DNA of 39,139 nt from UBA1715 sp036752345 (GTDB lineage: Bacteria; Bacteroidota; Bacteroidia; Bacteroidales; UBA1715): NCBI GenBank assembly GCA_036752345.1, contig DAIOSV010000016.1, positions 1 through 39,139 of the forward strand. The letters run 5' to 3'. A program made the translations under genes and the position numbers. The notes beneath the pieces are model-generated. The model was not told the DNA's origin and ran no database searches. It was given only the letters and a program-made list of their open reading frames with translations. Shown here piece by piece: positions 34,940 to 39,139 of the stretch; the first letter of the stretch is position 1; each line of letters starts with the position of its first letter.

Positions 34940-36805
34940 CTAGCGACGCATTCTTTTCTCTTGTTCTTTTGCCATTTTCTCCAAGCGTTCTTGGAAACCT
35001 GATTTACGATGTTTTTGAGGTTTTTGTTTGTTCGCCTCTAATTTCTTTAGAATTTTTTCATCGTTAATCAAATTACGAATAAGAACCGTTTGAAGCAATG
35101 TAATAACATTGGCAAGCAAATAGTAATAACTCAATCCTGCTGAATAATTATTGAACCAGAATATCATCATGATTGACATTATCCACATCATCAAATTCAT
35201 ATTTGGCATTCCCGGTGTTTGCACTTGTGCAGTGTTGGCTGTATTGATTTTGTTCACTATAATCATTGATACCGCCATCAACAAGGTAAACAAACTGATG
35301 TGATTGCCATAAATTGACGAAATAATTGGAATATGTGTTGACCATTGGAATATTGAGTCATAACTTGACAAATCTTCGGCCCACAAGAAACTTTCTTGAC
35401 GTAATTCTATTGAAGCCGGGAAGAATCGGAACATTGCCACCAATATAGGGAACTGTATCAATAGTGGCAAACAGCCTCCCATAGGGTTAATCCCGACTTT
35501 CTTATACAAATCCATTGTAGCCTGTTGTTTCTTCATTGCTTCTTCTGGCTTTGGATATTTTTCGTTGATTTCGTCAACATATGGTTTTACCACACGCATT
35601 CTTGCCGTTGACAAATATGATTTAAACGTAAGCGGGAATAGTACCATTTTCAAGATTATGGTCATCAACAAAATAACCAATCCCATGTTGTCAATGAAGT
35701 TACGTAACCAGTTGAAAATAGGAACAATGGCATAGTTCGTAATAAATCCGAACCAACCAAGGTCTAGAAGACTTTCCAAGTCAACACCTTGAGCTTTCAA
35801 TACCGGCAAGTGATTTGGACCAAAGAAGAACTTCATATCTATTTTTTCTTCTTTCGGCATAAACAAATTAACGGTAAATTCTTTCAACTCCGCATCTGAA
35901 TTGGTAATGATACGAGAAGTAGCCGTTCCACCTCGTTCAAATTTATCGTTAGCAATAAGTGCAGCTGAGAAAAAATGTTGTTTGAAGCCAACCCATTTTA
36001 CTTGACCAGAGAGCTTCTCCGTCTTGTCTTCTGTTGCGCGAGCATTCAACATCTTGGTATCGTCTTCGAAATATTTCCATACTACAGTTGAATACTGCGA
36101 TTCAGCTTCTTTGGATTTCTCAAGCACGTTTAGCGTTGTATTCCACAACAAATTGTAGCGTGATTCTCTGATATATTGCTCCATACCTTTCGTGGTGATG
36201 GATAGTTCCAAATTATAGGAATTTGGACGCAATATGTAGGTGTATTCTATATAAGAGAACTCTGATGCTGACAAACGATATGATATTTTTTGTACCGAGT
36301 CGGCTAACATTTGAACCTTTGATGGTGTATAATACATTTCATCGGTAGAACGACCAATTTCACTGAGCAACAAACCGAAATGGGTTTTATCTCCTGCCAA
36401 AATATACAATGGCTTGCCATCGTATGTTTTGTAGTTTTTAATATTTACAAGATATGGTTTTCCACCTTTATTGGTAAGAGTTACCTCTATCAAATTGTTT
36501 TTGAGCGTTGTAAATGCTTCGGTACCTGTTGCTGATTTATAAAAGCCGCCGTATTGTTTTTTCAACGACTCTTCGCCTTTTGCTGTATCTTCTACAACCT
36601 GTTGTTTGACTGTGTCTTTTGCGGCTGCAACCGATAGCAATGAATCTTCTTTCTGTTGTAACTGCTTTTGTAACTCAACTTGTTTGAGAGAATCGAGGTA
36701 GTTTGCTCTTCGCTGTAAGTCCTCTTCGGTTGGTCGAGTAAAAAAGTAATAACCTACCATTAAGAGGCATATCAGGACAGTTCCAATAACTGTATTCTTA
36801 TCCAT
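34940..36805 (-). CDS. yidC: Membrane protein insertase YidC
   Basis: 621 residues. TM1 is at residues 5-22 (NTVIGTVLICLLMVGYYFF), then a large periplasmic beta-sandwich domain (about 60-360). The conserved insertase core of five helices follows, with WGLVILLMT-like NMGLVILLMTIILKMVLFPL, NPMGGCLPLLIQFPILVAM and SAGLSYYYLLANVITLLQT. The tail is basic (EKMAKEQEKRMRR), as in ribosome-binding YidC. It inserts and folds inner-membrane proteins with or without SecYEG. A -7 element lies 24 bases upstream. Confidence 0.95.
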   Translation of the reverse strand: MDKNTVIGTVLICLLMVGYYFFTRPTEEDLQRRANYLDSLKQVELQKQLQQKEDSLLSVAAAKDTVKQQVVEDTAKGEESLKKQYGGFYKSATGTEAFTTLKNNLIEVTLTNKGGKPYLVNIKNYKTYDGKPLYILAGDKTHFGLLLSEIGRSTDEMYYTPSKVQMLADSVQKISYRLSASEFSYIEYTYILRPNSYNLELSITTKGMEQYIRESRYNLLWNTTLNVLEKSKEAESQYSTVVWKYFEDDTKMLNARATEDKTEKLSGQVKWVGFKQHFFSAALIANDKFERGGTATSRIITNSDAELKEFTVNLFMPKEEKIDMKFFFGPNHLPVLKAQGVDLESLLDLGWFGFITNYAIVPIFNWLRNFIDNMGLVILLMTIILKMVLFPLTFKSYLSTARMRVVKPYVDEINEKYPKPEEAMKKQQATMDLYKKVGINPMGGCLPLLIQFPILVAMFRFFPASIELRQESFLWAEDLSSYDSIFQWSTHIPIISSIYGNHISLFTLLMAVSMIIVNKINTANTAQVQTPGMPNMNLMMWIMSIMMIFWFNNYSAGLSYYYLLANVITLLQTVLIRNLINDEKILKKLEANKQKPQKHRKSGFQERLEKMAKEQEKRMRR

Positions 36806-36828
36806 TTGTAGCTTGTTTAATTTTGGGG

Positions 36829-36836
36829 CAAAGGTA
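36829..36836 (-). promoter_or_regulatory. -7 element for yidC
   Basis: Minus-strand TACCTTTG, an exact TAnnTTTG match ending 23 bases before the yidC ATG. No -33 box is clear. The remaining 36837-36930 spacer shows no other feature. Confidence 0.5.
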
Positions 36837-36930
36837 GTAATTTATTTTATTTCCACACCTAAGATATATAATCTATGAAAATTTATTGCTGTATGTTATT
36901 TTGGGGTAGAAAAAGGAGAACGCTCTGCAA

Positions 36931-37794
36931 TTAATTTACCTTCACAATTCTATTGCGGGCAGCAGTTAATGCCTTGTTCAGTTCTTTCACATCGGCTTCC
37001 GACAAAAGTCGGTCACCAAAGCCATCGTAGACGGTTTGTATAGCATGGAGTTTTTTTATAATGTCTGAGATGAACACATTGTCGCCTTCGTCAAGAATTT
37101 CAACAGTTTCAATGATTTTTGCCAAATATTCTTTTTGTTCTATTATTTTAGTAACGAGTTCCGACTTGGTTTTTGTTGATTTTGTACGACCAAAAAATTC
37201 AGTGGTAACATACATATTTTCAACCCAACTTCCCACAATTACCAATGAGGACAACATGAATTGTTCCTCGTTTTTCAACATTCGGCGTGCATTGCCATAT
37301 ACGGTAAAAATAATATTGATCAACGAATCTTTGTTTTCTACATTAGATTCGTACTCTTTCACTGCATCTTGGTCAAAAGCCATTGCTACACCGATTTGGT
37401 CGGCCAATAGCTTCGAAGCCAACATATATTTCATGGAATATTCTGTTTGGTCAAAATGAATCAAGTAATTCAATTCGGCACCATACACACCCATATTCAC
37501 TGCCTTGCTTTTGCTCGTGCTATAAAATTTAACATTATCAGATGAATTTAATAAACTGGCATCAAACAACGTTTTATCGCTATGAGCCAATATTCCAATC
37601 ATCTCATCGGACAAAGAAAGATTGTTTATTAAATAATCCAATTTTTCGGGCATACCTATACGGGTAATGTCTTCGCCAAGCACAACACCATTAAAGGTAT
37701 CGGGTTGGTCTGCAACTTTACCATCATTGTTTGATGAGCAAGCAACAAACAATGTAACAAAGGCTAGATAATATAGTACCTTGCATTGCTTCAT
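36931..37794 (-). CDS. Uncharacterised lipoprotein
   Basis: 287 residues, family not recognised. A lipoprotein signal ends at FVAC with C19, followed by SSNND, so it is a lipid-anchored envelope protein. The rest looks mostly helical, with stretches such as ELNYLIHFDQTEYSMKYM and NEEQFMLSSLVIVGSWVENM and no cysteines after the signal. No enzymatic motif is visible. Its ATG overlaps the stop of the DUF349 gene (ATGA), so translation is coupled. It is followed by yidC with its own promoter. Confidence 0.7.
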   Translation of the reverse strand: MKQCKVLYYLAFVTLFVACSSNNDGKVADQPDTFNGVVLGEDITRIGMPEKLDYLINNLSLSDEMIGILAHSDKTLFDASLLNSSDNVKFYSTSKSKAVNMGVYGAELNYLIHFDQTEYSMKYMLASKLLADQIGVAMAFDQDAVKEYESNVENKDSLINIIFTVYGNARRMLKNEEQFMLSSLVIVGSWVENMYVTTEFFGRTKSTKTKSELVTKIIEQKEYLAKIIETVEILDEGDNVFISDIIKKLHAIQTVYDGFGDRLLSEADVKELNKALTAARNRIVKVN

Positions 37795-39139
37795 GCACGA
37801 TTTTTTAAGAGTTTTTCTATTATTTTTATTTTTTGCTCTATTTGAGCAACTTCATCTTTCCGTTTGGAAATATTTTGTTCTACCGTTGTAATGAGTTTTG
37901 AAGCACTTGATGTTTTGCTAAAGAACCCAATGTTGTTTTCCAATGATTTCAATTCATTCTGTGTTGCCAATAAGCGTTTGCGTAATGCTTTTGATTCTTG
38001 TATCACTTTGTCTTCGCCTCCATTTTCAAGCAAGAGAGCTGACATTTTAATTCGAAATGCTAAATCGTCGGCGGAACTTTTCTCGATGTGTAATTTTTCA
38101 AGGAGTGAATTTACCGCTGCCGAAAATTGTTTTTGCAATTCAAATTTAGCCTTAGCCGGAACTTGTATTTTTGCCCACTCCTCTTCTATTGCCGCCAATT
38201 CTTCAAGTGCTTTCGAATTATCATCTGCTGTAATACTTGCTATTTTTGTTATCAGGGCTTCTTTCAAAGCTACATTTTCGTTCAAAACACCATCTTGCTT
38301 TGACTCAAATGCTTTTTTGGCTTCAAAAAACGTATTGCATGCGGTAGTAAAGCGAACCCACAATTTCTGAGAATCCTTGAATGCCGTTGTGCCTATTTTC
38401 TTCCAATCTTTTTGTAATTGAATATAATCCAACGTAGCTTTATCCCAATCGGTACGAGTGCTCATGCTTTCTGCCTTTTCGCACAACGCTACCTTTTGCT
38501 TTTTGTTTTCGGACTCTACCTCGCGAACATCACCAAAGAACGATTTGCGAGCAGAGAAAAACACATCGCACGCTTTTGAAAAACGTTCGTATATAAGTGC
38601 ATTCTGTTTTTGCGGAGCATAGCCTATTGTTTTCCATTCTTTCTGAATCTCCAACACTTGTGCTGTTGCGTTAACCCATTGTTTTTGAGTTAATTCCAAA
38701 TTGGCAATAATTGCATCCATTTTTTCGCACAATGCTGTCTTCTTTGCCAGATTTTCTTCTTCTTGCTTTTTCAAGCCAATGAAATAATCCTGATGTGCTT
38801 TGTTTATGGTTGTAGTAGCTTCTTTGAAGCGTTCCCAAATTTGTTCTTTAAATTCTTGTTTTACCGGACCTATCTTACGCCATTGCTGATGCAAGTCTTG
38901 CAATTCGGCAAAAGCCTTAACTATTTGTTTTGATTCGGCTAATTTTTCCGCAGCTTCACATAAGGCAATCCGAGCTTCGTAGTTCTTCTTTTGATCTAAA
39001 TCGCGAAGTTCTCGGTCTATTTTTACATAATCGTAAAACTTGCCTACACTCAAGTGATATTTTTCCCATACAGCCTTTTCTTCTGCCAAAGGAACCTCAC
39101 CGGTATTTTTCCATTCTTCTTGCAACGAACGGAAATCGG
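37791..39139 (-). CDS. DUF349-repeat protein, 5' end beyond the window
   Basis: The open frame reaches the right edge of the window. About 450 residues are visible and family members in this phylum are often near 600. DUF349 repeats of about 65-75 residues follow one another, each with an ALCE-type helix and a W-K-x-I-G block (QQWRKIGPV, KEWKTIGYA, KDWKKIGTT). The first is cut and the last degenerate (EEEWAKIQV). A coiled-coil C-terminus rich in E, K and Q ends the protein. DUF349 proteins are cytoplasmic and of unknown function. Its stop overlaps the downstream lipoprotein start. Confidence 0.85.
   Translation of the reverse strand, partial: DFRSLQEEWKNTGEVPLAEEKAVWEKYHLSVGKFYDYVKIDRELRDLDQKKNYEARIALCEAAEKLAESKQIVKAFAELQDLHQQWRKIGPVKQEFKEQIWERFKEATTTINKAHQDYFIGLKKQEEENLAKKTALCEKMDAIIANLELTQKQWVNATAQVLEIQKEWKTIGYAPQKQNALIYERFSKACDVFFSARKSFFGDVREVESENKKQKVALCEKAESMSTRTDWDKATLDYIQLQKDWKKIGTTAFKDSQKLWVRFTTACNTFFEAKKAFESKQDGVLNENVALKEALITKIASITADDNSKALEELAAIEEEWAKIQVPAKAKFELQKQFSAAVNSLLEKLHIEKSSADDLAFRIKMSALLLENGGEDKVIQESKALRKRLLATQNELKSLENNIGFFSKTSSASKLITTVEQNISKRKDEVAQIEQKIKIIEKLLKNRA

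Overview
The window is a stretch of ordinary chromosome from a member of the Bacteroidota, most likely Bacteroidales. Four things point there: Bacteroidota-type -7 promoter elements (TAnnTTTG) in front of several genes, almost no Shine-Dalgarno sequences, the lepB-wbqC pair, and a Bacteroidota-style alpha-glucan cluster (debranching enzyme, GT4, GH57, DUF3417-type phosphorylase). The DNA is AT-rich. I see no tRNA, rRNA, CRISPR array, insertion sequence or prophage. Two runs of exactly 100 N (2307-2406 and 8970-9069) are scaffold gaps. The first cuts thrS. The second joins the end of an RND transporter to an epimerase that has lost its start, so the apparent 1017-residue fusion protein is an artefact.

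Layout. 1-1069: HdrB-like cysteine-rich protein. 1070-1278: spacer with a nested inverted repeat and the thrS promoter. 1279-4252: thrS-infC-rpmI-rplT, closed by a strong terminator. 4318-7076: dapB-lepB-wbqC. 7163-11213 (minus): RND/MMPL transporter, NAD-dependent sugar epimerase, polyprenyl diphosphate synthase. 11466-14503: GT2 glycosyltransferase, SpmA-SpmB fusion, trmO. 14576-15310: SDR. 15382-22716 (minus): four-gene alpha-glucan operon. 22829-24226 (minus): outer-membrane barrel and WG-repeat protein, divergent from xerD (24288-25196). 25423-32893: pstSCAB-phoU, a PhoB-type regulator, a PhoR-type kinase, then a porin. 32984-36805 (minus): yidC, FKBP lipoprotein, nrnA-like DHH phosphoesterase. 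36931-39139 (minus): DUF349 protein (runs off the window) overlapping an unrecognised lipoprotein.

How the genes work together. The clearest functional unit is the phosphate module: lipoprotein PstS, permeases PstC/PstA, ATPase PstB, PhoU, the two-component pair, and an outer-membrane porin. The promoter regions of pstS and of the porin share an 11-base element (CGTAATA[A/T]GTT). It lies the same distance (42 nt) upstream of the TTTG of each -7 element, with a second aligned block (GAAAC) between. This looks like the local Pho-box and ties the porin to phosphate uptake. The second unit is storage alpha-glucan metabolism, whose GH57 enzyme carries a 73-residue lysine-rich, histone-H1-like tail.

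I found no clearly new multi-gene system. The best leads are the candidate Pho element with its porin target, the basic tail on GH57, the nested inverted repeat before thrS, and the unknown lipoprotein coupled to the DUF349 gene.
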